Shown piece after piece: positions 9,150 through 17,167 of a stretch of 64,000 bases of DNA; positions within the stretch are counted from its first letter, which is position 1; every line of letters starts with the position of its first letter. Source of the DNA: CAJINA01 sp964636125. Lineage in GTDB: Bacteria; Desulfobacterota; Desulfobacteria; Desulfobacterales; CAJINA01. The DNA is taken from assembly GCA_964636125.1 (NCBI GenBank), contig CAZWPX010000018.1:15833-79832 (forward strand), written 5' to 3'. The position numbers were made by a program, and so were the translations under genes. Under the pieces are notes generated by a model, which worked only from the letters and a program-made list of their open reading frames with translations, ran no database searches and was not told the DNA's origin.

Positions 9150-9356
9150 TCTATTTTCCTTTAAAACACTCGTGAATTAAATATTTCAAAAATATGAAAC
9201 GCTCACTTTAGGTTAAACTCTTGTGTCGGGACTGTTATAGCACGCAGCACCTGGAAATACAAAGGCATGAGCATTGCCTTAACGGTTCATTTGTGATAGC
9301 AGGCAAACGGCATCTTCATCCTTTGCTTAAGGACCCGCTTGTAACGGGTATACACT

Positions 9357-9674
9357 ATGTTTTCCGGAATTAACGAAATTTTGCTGACCGCAGTCATCGT
9401 TCTGGCCCTGATTTTCCTGCCGCGCTTGGCCGCATCCCGAAACGCCGCCCGCAGCCAGCGCCTCGCAAGGCGCCAACCCGGGTTCAGCCTGTCCGGGAGG
9501 CTGCGGTTGGCCCTCCTGGTCTCTTTTGTCTGGATAGCCTTCTGGGTCGTTTATTTTGAGCCCTGGCAAAAAGAGTGGAAATGGTTTGTTTATATCGGAC
9601 CGGGACCGCTGCTGGTCATCTGGGGTGCTTTCTGGGTGCTTCAGGGCCTGAAAAACAGGTCAAACCGTGTATGA
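9357..9674 (+). CDS. Small membrane protein of unknown function
   Basis: 105 residues. Three hydrophobic segments are visible at about 7-23, 50-67 and 78-96, separated by an arginine-rich stretch (RNAARSQRLARR) that should stay cytoplasmic. I do not recognise a family. The Shine-Dalgarno is weak. It sits between two minus-strand genes, transcribed divergently from argJ and convergently with the oxidoreductase, whose stop is only 6 bases away. The membrane pattern and clean fit between neighbours support a real gene, but it could be spurious. Confidence 0.6.
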   Translation: MFSGINEILLTAVIVLALIFLPRLAASRNAARSQRLARRQPGFSLSGRLRLALLVSFVWIAFWVVYFEPWQKEWKWFVYIGPGPLLVIWGAFWVLQGLKNRSNRV

Positions 9675-9679
9675 CCGCA

Positions 9680-11542
9680 TTACAGAATTTTGAGCCGTTT
9701 TAGCACAGTTTGAGTCGGAATGCCGTTGCTGTCATAGCCGCGCAGGGCATAATACTCCGGCAGCATTTTGGACAGCGGCACGGTTTTATTTTCCGGGTCG
9801 GAAAGTCGTCCCTCCTTAAGCAGTCGTGGGGGCAGTGTGTCGCCGGATCGGTCGATGCCCTCGCGCGTGTTCATGTATCTTTCCAGAACATGGATGCGCT
9901 CACCAGCCCGGATAAAGCCATTGCGTGACAGGTGCAGACCGGTCACCGTATTCCAGAATCCTCTGTAGATTGAAAAATCAACCAGCGGAATCGCAATCTG
10001 GGGCAGAACCTGCATCAGCAGGCCCAGGATGCGGTCCGGCGTATACTTGCTCAGGGGCGACTCCATTAAATAGGCGTACATGGTAAAATGGCAGGTCTGC
10101 AAAGAATTGATGCAGCAGGTCAGATCCTCAAAATATTTCACCCACCGAGCTTTATGGGTCGTGACATCGGCTTTGAGCAATTTGAAATAGATCTCCTGGC
10201 CTATCAGATAAGCCGAGAGATGACAGCCGCCGCGGTTGGCCACCGCATAGGCCAACCCCTGCCCGAAACTGCCCCGGGGGTCATAGGCCGCCATTTCAAG
10301 CCCTTTGACATGCATGGCGAAAGCCTCGCCACCGTATTTTCGTGACAATTCCCGGCTGCCCATGGCCATTTCAGCCCCGAATCCATCCAGATTGGCGATA
10401 TCTTCTAATGCTTGCGAGACGCCCACAGTCGAACCAAAGCGCAAATCGCTGGTCACAAGCCCTTTCTCCGCGGCCTCCATAACCCAGGACAGGGTACCGC
10501 CGGCAGAAATTGTATCCAGCCCCAGGCGCCCGCAGATCTGGTTCCATAGGGCGATCTGCTCCGGGTCAAAAATTCCCAGGCTGGTGCCGAGCAGGCCAAT
10601 GGTTTCATATTCGGGGACGGCCATCTGTTCACCGTTGAAAGTGCCCTTGTGGCCACAGCGGATCGTGCAGGGTTTGCAGGTCTGGTGCCGGGTGCTGTAC
10701 TCGCTCGCCATGGTCTCACCGGCTACCCGATCCCCCTGGGCATGCCAACCGTCCTGAAAATTGTGAACCGGCAGCATATTGCTTTTGAGGACAGGCCTGA
10801 CATTGGCATTGGTGCCGAATTTGCGATAAGCGTTGCCGGTCATCTCGTTTTGTTTGATATAAACCGCGGCTCTTTTCTTGATCGCGGCAAACCCTTTGGG
10901 GTCAAAGGGACGTATGCGTACGGCGCCACCCCGGGCCACCACCGCTTTCAGTTTTTTTGATCCCATGACAGCACCCAGGCCGCCGCGCCCTAAAAAGCGA
11001 TGCCCGGCCGCAATATTGGCAAACCGGACCAGGTTCTCACCTGCCGGGCCGATCACCAGGGCGGCGGTTTTTTTCTCTTCCAGGGCTTGCTGGGCATCCG
11101 GTATCTCCCGACCCCACAAATGGGCGCCGTCCTCAAATTTTGCACCGCTTGCATCGATCACCAAACAGGTCGGCGCGGACGCCTGGCCAGTGATGAGCAA
11201 TCCATCCCATCCGGCTGTTTTTAACATCATGCCAAAAGGACCGCCGCAGGAAGAAGTTCCCAGAATACCTGTCAGCGGCGACTTGGCAATGGCTTCGAAG
11301 CGCCCGGAACAGGGCGCGCCGGTGCCCATGAGAATCCCGGGCATCAATGCAATGATATTTTGGGGCCCCAAGGGGTCACACCCCGGTTGGAGTCGATCAA
11401 AAAGAAGTTTGAGGCCCAATCCCTTAGCACCGAGAAAGAGCCGTCTTTCCCATTCGGAAACCTCATAAACGGAAAAAGTTGCCTGGCTCAGATCAACTTT
11501 CAGTATCCTGTTGCTGGTCCCCTTTATTTCCTTTGTCTCCAT
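9680..11542 (-). CDS. aor: Aldehyde:ferredoxin oxidoreductase (tungsten/molybdenum pterin enzyme)
   Basis: 620 residues, full length for the AOR family. The N-terminal domain begins ILKVDLS and has the FLGAKGLGLKLL segment that binds the bis-pterin cofactor. The 4Fe-4S ligands are C289, C292 and C296 (CKPCTIRC), with a likely fourth at C484. The C-terminus ends in the usual YYALRGYDSNGIPT block. The family oxidises aldehydes to acids with ferredoxin as acceptor, or runs in reverse on acids, in anaerobes. No partner ferredoxin or pterin gene is adjacent, so the natural substrate is unknown. No clear Shine-Dalgarno precedes the ATG. A stem-loop lies about 50 bases upstream. Confidence 0.93.
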   Translation of the reverse strand: METKEIKGTSNRILKVDLSQATFSVYEVSEWERRLFLGAKGLGLKLLFDRLQPGCDPLGPQNIIALMPGILMGTGAPCSGRFEAIAKSPLTGILGTSSCGGPFGMMLKTAGWDGLLITGQASAPTCLVIDASGAKFEDGAHLWGREIPDAQQALEEKKTAALVIGPAGENLVRFANIAAGHRFLGRGGLGAVMGSKKLKAVVARGGAVRIRPFDPKGFAAIKKRAAVYIKQNEMTGNAYRKFGTNANVRPVLKSNMLPVHNFQDGWHAQGDRVAGETMASEYSTRHQTCKPCTIRCGHKGTFNGEQMAVPEYETIGLLGTSLGIFDPEQIALWNQICGRLGLDTISAGGTLSWVMEAAEKGLVTSDLRFGSTVGVSQALEDIANLDGFGAEMAMGSRELSRKYGGEAFAMHVKGLEMAAYDPRGSFGQGLAYAVANRGGCHLSAYLIGQEIYFKLLKADVTTHKARWVKYFEDLTCCINSLQTCHFTMYAYLMESPLSKYTPDRILGLLMQVLPQIAIPLVDFSIYRGFWNTVTGLHLSRNGFIRAGERIHVLERYMNTREGIDRSGDTLPPRLLKEGRLSDPENKTVPLSKMLPEYYALRGYDSNGIPTQTVLKRLKIL

Positions 11543-11848
11543 CTAAAGGCACTTACCCCTTCAATCTTGGTTGTATTGGCCTGGTTTCCGATCGGGATAA
11601 CTCCCGATAAAAGGAGATCAGCCGGTCAAGTGTTTATTCAGTCCTAAAACCTGGTCCCCAGGGCCAGGTCAGAGATAATTGGCTATGCCCTGCAGGCTGG
11701 GGCAAGTGTTATAAGTGATTTTGTATAAGGTATTCTACTGATTGTATAAAACCAACCAGCGGAGCGGAGTGACTCCAGAACTTTAGGCGTCCCGAAGCAA
11801 GTACCTTACGTGGTGCACTTTAGGTCACTTCAAACTTATCAATTCGGT
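11543..11848. other. 306-base intergenic region with a stem-loop
   Basis: This gap lies between elbB and aor, both on the minus strand, and holds no convincing gene. It contains an inverted repeat ATCGGGA (11591-11597), loop TAAC, TCCCGAT (11602-11608), in the leader of aor, and an imperfect repeat ACCTGG...CCAGGT near 11649-11669. Neither has a T-run. It probably carries the aor promoter; I see no strong sigma-70 match. Confidence 0.4.
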
Positions 11849-12505
11849 CTAGCAAAGGGCCATCACCTGCTCCACCAGTTTCTCAATTCCCACGGCGACC
11901 TCTTTGATGCCGGGTCCCAGCATGTAGGCCGGGGTTGTGACAATTTTGTTCTTGTGGTCCACATGTATCTGGTCAACCGCACAATCTTTATGGACACCAC
12001 CCATATTGCCGATGGCCGCAGCCGTACCGGTATCATTGCCAATGGTAACTTCCGGTGAACGGTCGGCGATGGCCCGGACCAGCGTGGCCGGTGCGATGCA
12101 CAAAGCCCCCACCGGTTTGCCGGCTGCCAGCATCTCAGCAATCACGCGCTGCACCTGGGGGTGAACCGCAGCCTTGGGTCCTTTCACTGCAAAATCACTC
12201 AGGTTCTTGGCAGCGCCAAAGCCCCCGGGAATGATCAGCGCGTCCATCTGGGAGGCGCTGACATCCGCAAGATTTACGATATCCCCCCGGGCAATCCGGG
12301 CGGATTCGACCAGGACGTTGCGATCTTCCTCACTCTCCGTCTGGGTGAGGTGATTCATCACGTGCAGCTGCTGCATATCAGGCGCCATGCAGGCAATCTC
12401 GGCACCCGCCCGGTCCAGGGCCAGCAGGGTCAACACGGATTCGTGAATTTCAGCCCCGTCATACACGCCGCAGCCGGACAACAGAACACCCACTTTTTTA
12501 GCCAT
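11849..12505 (-). CDS. elbB: ElbB, class I glutamine amidotransferase-like glyoxalase
   Basis: 218 residues against 217 in E. coli. The start KVGVLLSGCGVYDGAEIHE is characteristic, and the nucleophile-elbow Cys lies in GALCIAPATL. It belongs to the DJ-1/PfpI structural family. The E. coli protein has weak glyoxalase activity and an older association with isoprenoid synthesis; the physiological role is unsettled. It is cytoplasmic, with no signal peptide. A strong GGAGGTG Shine-Dalgarno (12510-12516) fixes the ATG at 12505. It follows a hotdog thioesterase on the same strand after about 70 bases and may be cotranscribed with it. Confidence 0.92.
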   Translation of the reverse strand: MAKKVGVLLSGCGVYDGAEIHESVLTLLALDRAGAEIACMAPDMQQLHVMNHLTQTESEEDRNVLVESARIARGDIVNLADVSASQMDALIIPGGFGAAKNLSDFAVKGPKAAVHPQVQRVIAEMLAAGKPVGALCIAPATLVRAIADRSPEVTIGNDTGTAAAIGNMGGVHKDCAVDQIHVDHKNKIVTTPAYMLGPGIKEVAVGIEKLVEQVMALC

Positions 12506-12574
12506 GTCACACCTCCAGTTATGAGTGAAAAGATCATTTGAAACGTTAGTTCAGTTCCAACTTGTTCGGGCCAA

Positions 12575-12961
12575 TCAGCCCGCAAGCACATGTTTTTCCA
12601 ACACGAAGCAGGTAAAGGTGCCCTGGAATACCAGATCCTCGCCCAAGGCTACATCCACGGCCACGGTATGCTTTTTACCTTTGATTTCCTCGGTCCGGGC
12701 AGTGGCCACCACAGTATCACCCACCCGTACCGGTTTTAAAAAGCGCGCCTCGGAACCTCCCAGGACCACGTGAGGGTCATTGACCGCGATCATGGCTGCA
12801 TGGTCAGCCAGCCCAAAAATAAAGCCTCCGTGAACCAGTCCCGGACTGTCAACCGCCATATCGGCACTGGTCTTCATGGTGACCCTGCTTCCCCCGTTTT
12901 CCGCCTGGATTGGCATCCCGCATAGCCGCTGGTCAATCTGTTCGTGTGTCCTGATGTCCAT
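12575..12961 (-). CDS. Hotdog-fold thioesterase (PaaI-like)
   Basis: 128 residues from the ATG at 12961, which has GGAGG at 12967-12971 as its Shine-Dalgarno; a GTG two codons upstream would sit inside that site and is unlikely. The hotdog core shows VHGGFIFGLADHAAMIAVN followed by ARFLKPVRVGDTV, typical of PaaI/4HBT-type acyl-CoA thioesterases. It would hydrolyse an acyl- or aryl-CoA in the cytoplasm; the substrate is not evident. It is upstream of elbB on the same strand. The divergent glycan-locus regulator starts about 190 bases away. Confidence 0.87.
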   Translation of the reverse strand: MDIRTHEQIDQRLCGMPIQAENGGSRVTMKTSADMAVDSPGLVHGGFIFGLADHAAMIAVNDPHVVLGGSEARFLKPVRVGDTVVATARTEEIKGKKHTVAVDVALGEDLVFQGTFTCFVLEKHVLAG

Positions 12962-13111
12962 TACCACCTCCGGTGAAAAGCCAAACGGTTAATGGAAACT
13001 CACACTTATCTGATTATAAACTGAAAAATTACCTGTGTCCCGCCCCAGTCGCTTATTAACAGATTATAGCCTGGAGTTCAAATTAAGCTTGACAAAGAGT
13101 CTGATTTATTT

Positions 13112-13132
13112 TTGAGTAGGTATACTACTCAA
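13112..13132. promoter_or_regulatory. Perfect inverted repeat operator of the glycan-locus regulator
   Basis: TTGAGTAG (13112-13119), spacer GTATA, CTACTCAA (13125-13132): 8 bp perfect arms ending 18 bases before the regulator start at 13151. A TATACT (13121-13126) lies inside, so protein binding would block a -10 element. A TTGACA at 13089-13094 is 26 bases from it, too far for a standard promoter. Autoregulation by the adjacent winged-helix protein is inferred. Confidence 0.65.
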
Positions 13133-13150
13133 TAAGCATTTGGCGGTCAC

Positions 13151-13708
13151 ATGGATAATCTTTTTCAGGGACTCATAGCATCAAAAACGAGAATCAAACT
13201 GCTCACGAGATTCTTTTTCAATCCCTTGACCCAATCATATTTGCGGGAACTGGCCAAGGAGTTCAGCCTCTCCACCAACTCGGTAAGGGAAGAATTAAAC
13301 CAGCTAACCAAGACCCAGCTCCTGATTTCTGAAAAAAAGGGGCGCCAGGTACTCTATAGTGCCAATACCGAACATCCTTTGTTTCCTGAATTAAAATCAA
13401 TGGTTGCCAAAGTCATGGGGATCAATCAGGTCATCGATTCAATCGTTACACGATTGGGTGATCTGGAGAAGGCTTACCTGATTGATGATTATGCCGAAGG
13501 CAAAGACACCGGTATCCTTGATCTGGTCCTGGTGGGGGCTATTGATCAATACCACCTGAACGATTTGAGCAGGAAAACTGAACGCTACATTAATCGCAAA
13601 ATTCGACCGCTGGTATTGTCCCGGTCTGAGTTTGGTGATTTTCTACCCAAGTTGAAACAGCGTCCACATCTTTTGATCTGGAAAGGAAAAGACGTAGCGA
13701 CCGATTAA
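13151..13708 (+). CDS. Winged-helix regulator with degenerate nucleotidyltransferase domain
   Basis: 185 residues. Residues about 20-75 form an ArsR-like winged helix (YLRELAKEFSLSTNSVREELNQL is the helix-turn-helix, KGRQVLYSANT the wing). Residues about 95-175 resemble an MNT-type nucleotidyltransferase fold (TGILDLVLVGAID), but the Gly-Ser loop and one of the paired acidic residues are missing, so it is probably not catalytic. Proteins of this layout often stand at the head of surface-polysaccharide clusters in deltaproteobacteria (recalled, not searched). Here it is the first plus-strand gene before the glycan locus, with a perfect palindrome at its promoter. It likely controls itself and perhaps the downstream genes. 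Confidence 0.82.
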   Translation: MDNLFQGLIASKTRIKLLTRFFFNPLTQSYLRELAKEFSLSTNSVREELNQLTKTQLLISEKKGRQVLYSANTEHPLFPELKSMVAKVMGINQVIDSIVTRLGDLEKAYLIDDYAEGKDTGILDLVLVGAIDQYHLNDLSRKTERYINRKIRPLVLSRSEFGDFLPKLKQRPHLLIWKGKDVATD

Positions 13709-13819
13709 TACCGGAACGGGTATGGATCAAGGCCAGGTAGCCTTAGAATTATTGATATATTGTATTATTTCTTTTAGTTATATAGTTTTGCCTTTGTAAC
13801 TTAATGGGCGGAGCTATCC

Positions 13820-14965
13820 TTGCATGCTGTCGCTGAAACCCTAGAGACACAGCCATTCATTGGAGAAAATACTTTGAAAATTCCCTGGGCCAAACTTTAC
13901 ATGGATGAAGCTGAAATTGAACGGGTTCTGGAGGTTCTGAAATCAAACTGGGTTTCGATGGGAAAGCGGGTCAAAGAGTTTGAAGCGCACATGGCGCGCC
14001 ATGTGGAAGTTCAGCATGCCGTTGCAGTCAACTCCGGAACCGCAGCCCTTGATACCGCCTTAAAATGCATCGGCATTCAGCCCGGTGACGAGGTTATCAT
14101 CCCCGCCCTGGCCTATATCGCCACAGCCAATTCAGTTTTATACCAGCATGCGACACCCGTATTTGCCGACATTGATCCAAAGAACAGCAACATAGATGCC
14201 AATGACGTCAAGGCGAAGATCACCCCGCGGACAAAATGCATCATTGCCATTGACTACGGCGGTCACGCAGCTGACTTTGACGAGCTGGAACAAATTGGCA
14301 AGAATCATCGTATTGCTTTGGTTGAAGACGGTGCCCCCGGGCTGGGAGGAACTTACCGGGGCAGGCAAAACTGTTCTCACGGGGATATAGCCATCACGAG
14401 TTTCCATACGGCCAAAATTTTCACAACGGTTGAAGGCGGCATGCTGTTCACGGACAACGACGACTTTGCGGAGACAGCCAGGATCATTCGTTCCCAGGGT
14501 GAAGATCCGGGGGAAAAATATGCCCACCCGTTGGTGGGGCATAACTATCGGATGACTGAAATTAACGCTGCCATCGGCCTGGCCCAGATGAACCGTGCCC
14601 AAGAGGTTTTGGCCGCCCGCAAAGCAGCGGCAGACTACTACCTGTCGAGGCTTGAAAATCACGCTGATATAAAACTGCCCCGGGTCGAGTCCCAGGTCGG
14701 ACATGCATGGTTTCTTTTCCCGATTCAGATTAAAAACCGGGACGCCGTAAAACAACGTCTCACTGAACACGGAATTGAAACGAATGTCTCCTGGCCCCAC
14801 CCTATCTATGACCAGAAGCCGTTTTCCAAATATAAACAGGGCGTCTGTGCCGTGAGCGAAAGAGCTGCCAGCCGCATTCTGTGCCTGCCGATGTTCTTCG
14901 GAATTTCAAAGAAGGAACAGGATTATGTTATCGAACACCTGCTGGCGGCCATCGAAAGAGCCTGA
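13820..14965 (+). CDS. DegT/DnrJ/EryC1-family sugar aminotransferase
   Basis: 381 residues from TTG 13820. An alternative TTG at 13874 has GGAG 8 nt upstream and would start KIPWAKLYMDE, much more typical of the family, so the true protein may be 363 residues. Both starts have a plausible Shine-Dalgarno. Fold-type I PLP features: K199 in FHTAKIFTTVEGG as the Schiff-base lysine and D170 (VEDGAP) contacting the pyridine nitrogen. The enzyme would aminate a keto-sugar nucleotide. It is the first biosynthetic gene after the regulator. The keto-sugar it uses is not made by an obvious dehydratase in this window. Confidence 0.92.
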   Translation: MHAVAETLETQPFIGENTLKIPWAKLYMDEAEIERVLEVLKSNWVSMGKRVKEFEAHMARHVEVQHAVAVNSGTAALDTALKCIGIQPGDEVIIPALAYIATANSVLYQHATPVFADIDPKNSNIDANDVKAKITPRTKCIIAIDYGGHAADFDELEQIGKNHRIALVEDGAPGLGGTYRGRQNCSHGDIAITSFHTAKIFTTVEGGMLFTDNDDFAETARIIRSQGEDPGEKYAHPLVGHNYRMTEINAAIGLAQMNRAQEVLAARKAAADYYLSRLENHADIKLPRVESQVGHAWFLFPIQIKNRDAVKQRLTEHGIETNVSWPHPIYDQKPFSKYKQGVCAVSERAASRILCLPMFFGISKKEQDYVIEHLLAAIERA

Positions 14966-15043
14966 GCAGATGCAGGGCCTACCCACATCAACCAAGAGAC
15001 GGAATCACTTATACAAAATCAGCCAACCCGATAAAGGAAAACC

Positions 15044-15976
15044 ATGAACATCCTCATCACCGGCGGCGCCGGATATATCGGTTCGGTATTGGTGCCCGCC
15101 CTGCTTGGCGAGAATCACCAGGTAACCGTTATCGACAATTTCATGTATGGGCAGGCAGCGCTCCTGGACTGCTGTTATCACAAAAACCTCACCATTATCC
15201 GGGGCGATGTCCGCGATAAGGCGCTTACAGAAAAATACCTGGCCGCGGCGGACTGCATCATTCCGCTGGCCTGCCTGGTGGGCGCCCCACTCTGCAATCG
15301 GGATCCCGAGGCCGCCCGAGCTATCAATTACGATGCCATCGCCGACCTTCTCAAGCAAAAAAGCCAGGATCAGATCATACTTTTCCCGACGACCAACAGC
15401 GGTTACGGGATAGGCAAAGCCGACATCTTCTGTACCGAGGAGACACCCCTGAACCCGATTTCCCTGTATGGAAAACTCAAGGTGGACATCGAGGGGCTCC
15501 TGCTTGATACCGGCGGGGTCATTACCTATCGCCTGGCTACTGTTTTTGGCATCAGCCCGAGGATGCGCATTGACCTTCTGGTGAACGACTTTACCTACCG
15601 GGCCGTCACGGATGCTTTCATCGTCCTGTTCGAGGCGCATTTCAAACGCAACTATATCCACATCCGGGATGTGGCCCGGGTATTTATTCACGGCCTTGAA
15701 AATTTCGAAACCATGCGGGATCAACCCTATAATGTAGGGTTGTCCGACGCCAACCTCTCAAAATGGGAGCTTTGTGAAGAGATCGCCAAGGTTGTTCCCG
15801 GATTCTACTTTGTTGAATCCGAAATTGGTGAAGACCCGGATAAACGCAATTATATTGTCAGCAACGATCGCATCGAATCCACTGGTTTTAAACCGGCCTT
15901 CAGTCTGCAGAATGGCATCAGGGAACTGGTTAAAGGGTATCAGGTTATCAGGAAAAGTGGTTTCAGCAATGTATAG
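15044..15976 (+). CDS. NAD-dependent epimerase/dehydratase (extended SDR)
   Basis: 310 residues. The nucleotide-binding motif GGAGYIG (7-13) and D31 favour NAD. Catalytic YxxxK is Y142/K146 (LYGKLK), with T117 nearby (PTTNSGYG). The extended SDR length and its place in a glycan cluster suggest a nucleotide-sugar 4-epimerase or reductase; the C-terminal half lacks clues to the sugar. A good Shine-Dalgarno AAAGGAA precedes the ATG. It lies between an aminotransferase and UDP-galactopyranose mutase, so a UDP-glucose/galactose-type substrate is possible. Confidence 0.9.
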   Translation: MNILITGGAGYIGSVLVPALLGENHQVTVIDNFMYGQAALLDCCYHKNLTIIRGDVRDKALTEKYLAAADCIIPLACLVGAPLCNRDPEAARAINYDAIADLLKQKSQDQIILFPTTNSGYGIGKADIFCTEETPLNPISLYGKLKVDIEGLLLDTGGVITYRLATVFGISPRMRIDLLVNDFTYRAVTDAFIVLFEAHFKRNYIHIRDVARVFIHGLENFETMRDQPYNVGLSDANLSKWELCEEIAKVVPGFYFVESEIGEDPDKRNYIVSNDRIESTGFKPAFSLQNGIRELVKGYQVIRKSGFSNV

Positions 15977-16014
15977 CCCGGTAATGGTGCCCCCCCTAAA
16001 GCCAATGAAGTGGT

Positions 16015-17157
16015 ATGGACCTGAATAACTTCAAATACATCGTAGTGGGAGCTGGCTTTTTTGGAGCGACCATTGCTGAAAGGATCGCACAGGAGCTGAA
16101 GGCAAAAGTCCTGGTGATCGAAAAACGCAATCATACGGGCGGCAATTCCCATAGTGAAATCGACGCTGAAACCGGGATTGAATACCATAAGTACGGATCC
16201 CACATTTTTCACACATCCAATCGCCAGGTTTGGGCGTATATCAATCGATTTTCCCGGTTTTCCAATTACCGACACAGGGTTTTTGCAAACCAAGCCGGGC
16301 GGGTCTACGCCTTTCCCATAAACCTGTCAACTGTCAATGATTTTTTTGCTCAAGCCCTGCGGCCCTACGAAGTAGAGCCCTTTTTACGGCAAAAAGGTGA
16401 AATTCAAAACATTTCAGATCCACAGAATTTTTATGAAAAAGCCATCTCCAGTATCGGAATTTCTCTCTACGAGGCCTTTATAGAGGGGTACACAAAAAAG
16501 CAATGGCAAACAGACCCCCGGAACCTGCCCCCGGGACTTTTTGACAGATTGATCATTCGAAAAAACTACCTCAACGATTACTTTGACGACCCCTTCCAGG
16601 GAATCCCGAGTCAAGGTTATGGCGCTCTTTTCAGGGAGCTGTTAAACCACAAACGGATCACGGTGCGGACAGGGATCGATTTTTTTGATCTGGCCCCCTC
16701 CATACCCGGTGAAACCCTGATTATATTTTCAGGCCCGATTGACCGGTATTTCAACTACCAGCATGGCAAACTCGGCTGGCGAACCCTGCAGTTTGAACGC
16801 AGGGTGTACGCATACGAGGATTTTCAGGGAACCGCGGTGATGAACTATGCCGACGAGGCCGTGCCATATACACGGACCCACGAGTTTCGGCATTATCACC
16901 CGGAACGCCAAATCGCTAACAAGACCCTGGTTTTCAGGGAGTATCCAAAGCCGGTGGGGGTGTCCAACACCCCCTATTACCCGAACAACACCCGCCAGGA
17001 TAGAAAGCTCCTGGAAAGATACCATGCAGCAGCTGCCCAAATCCCGAATGTCCTTTTTGGGGGTCGCCTGGGGTCCTATTGCTACCTGAACATGGATGAG
17101 GCCATCGCAAACGCATTCCATCTTTTTGAAAACCGAATCCAACCGCTTTCAGCCTGA
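16015..17157 (+). CDS. glf: UDP-galactopyranose mutase
   Basis: 380 residues against 367 in E. coli. It has FAD-binding GAGFFG (12-17), HTGGNSHSE, the YGSHIFHT block and FIEGYTKKQW, all characteristic of Glf. It converts UDP-galactopyranose to UDP-galactofuranose in the cytoplasm through a covalent FAD-sugar adduct. Its presence predicts galactofuranose in the final glycan; I cannot tell which of the GT2 enzymes uses it. It ends 10 bases before the next gene, so they are very likely cotranscribed. Confidence 0.95.
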   Translation: MDLNNFKYIVVGAGFFGATIAERIAQELKAKVLVIEKRNHTGGNSHSEIDAETGIEYHKYGSHIFHTSNRQVWAYINRFSRFSNYRHRVFANQAGRVYAFPINLSTVNDFFAQALRPYEVEPFLRQKGEIQNISDPQNFYEKAISSIGISLYEAFIEGYTKKQWQTDPRNLPPGLFDRLIIRKNYLNDYFDDPFQGIPSQGYGALFRELLNHKRITVRTGIDFFDLAPSIPGETLIIFSGPIDRYFNYQHGKLGWRTLQFERRVYAYEDFQGTAVMNYADEAVPYTRTHEFRHYHPERQIANKTLVFREYPKPVGVSNTPYYPNNTRQDRKLLERYHAAAAQIPNVLFGGRLGSYCYLNMDEAIANAFHLFENRIQPLSA

Positions 17158-17167
17158 CAGGAAAATT

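Noticed and set aside
9181..9195. ATATTT-CAA-AAATAT repeat upstream of argJ
   Set aside because: AT-rich and short; such symmetry is expected by chance in this composition.
13089..13126. TTGACA with TATACT as a standard promoter for the regulator
   Set aside because: The spacer is 26 bases, far longer than 16-18; the palindrome explains the symmetry better.
13806..13819. GGGCGGAGCTATCC before the first aminotransferase, reminiscent of an ops/JUMPstart element
   Set aside because: It does not match the GGCGGTAG core and serves better as the Shine-Dalgarno region for TTG 13820.
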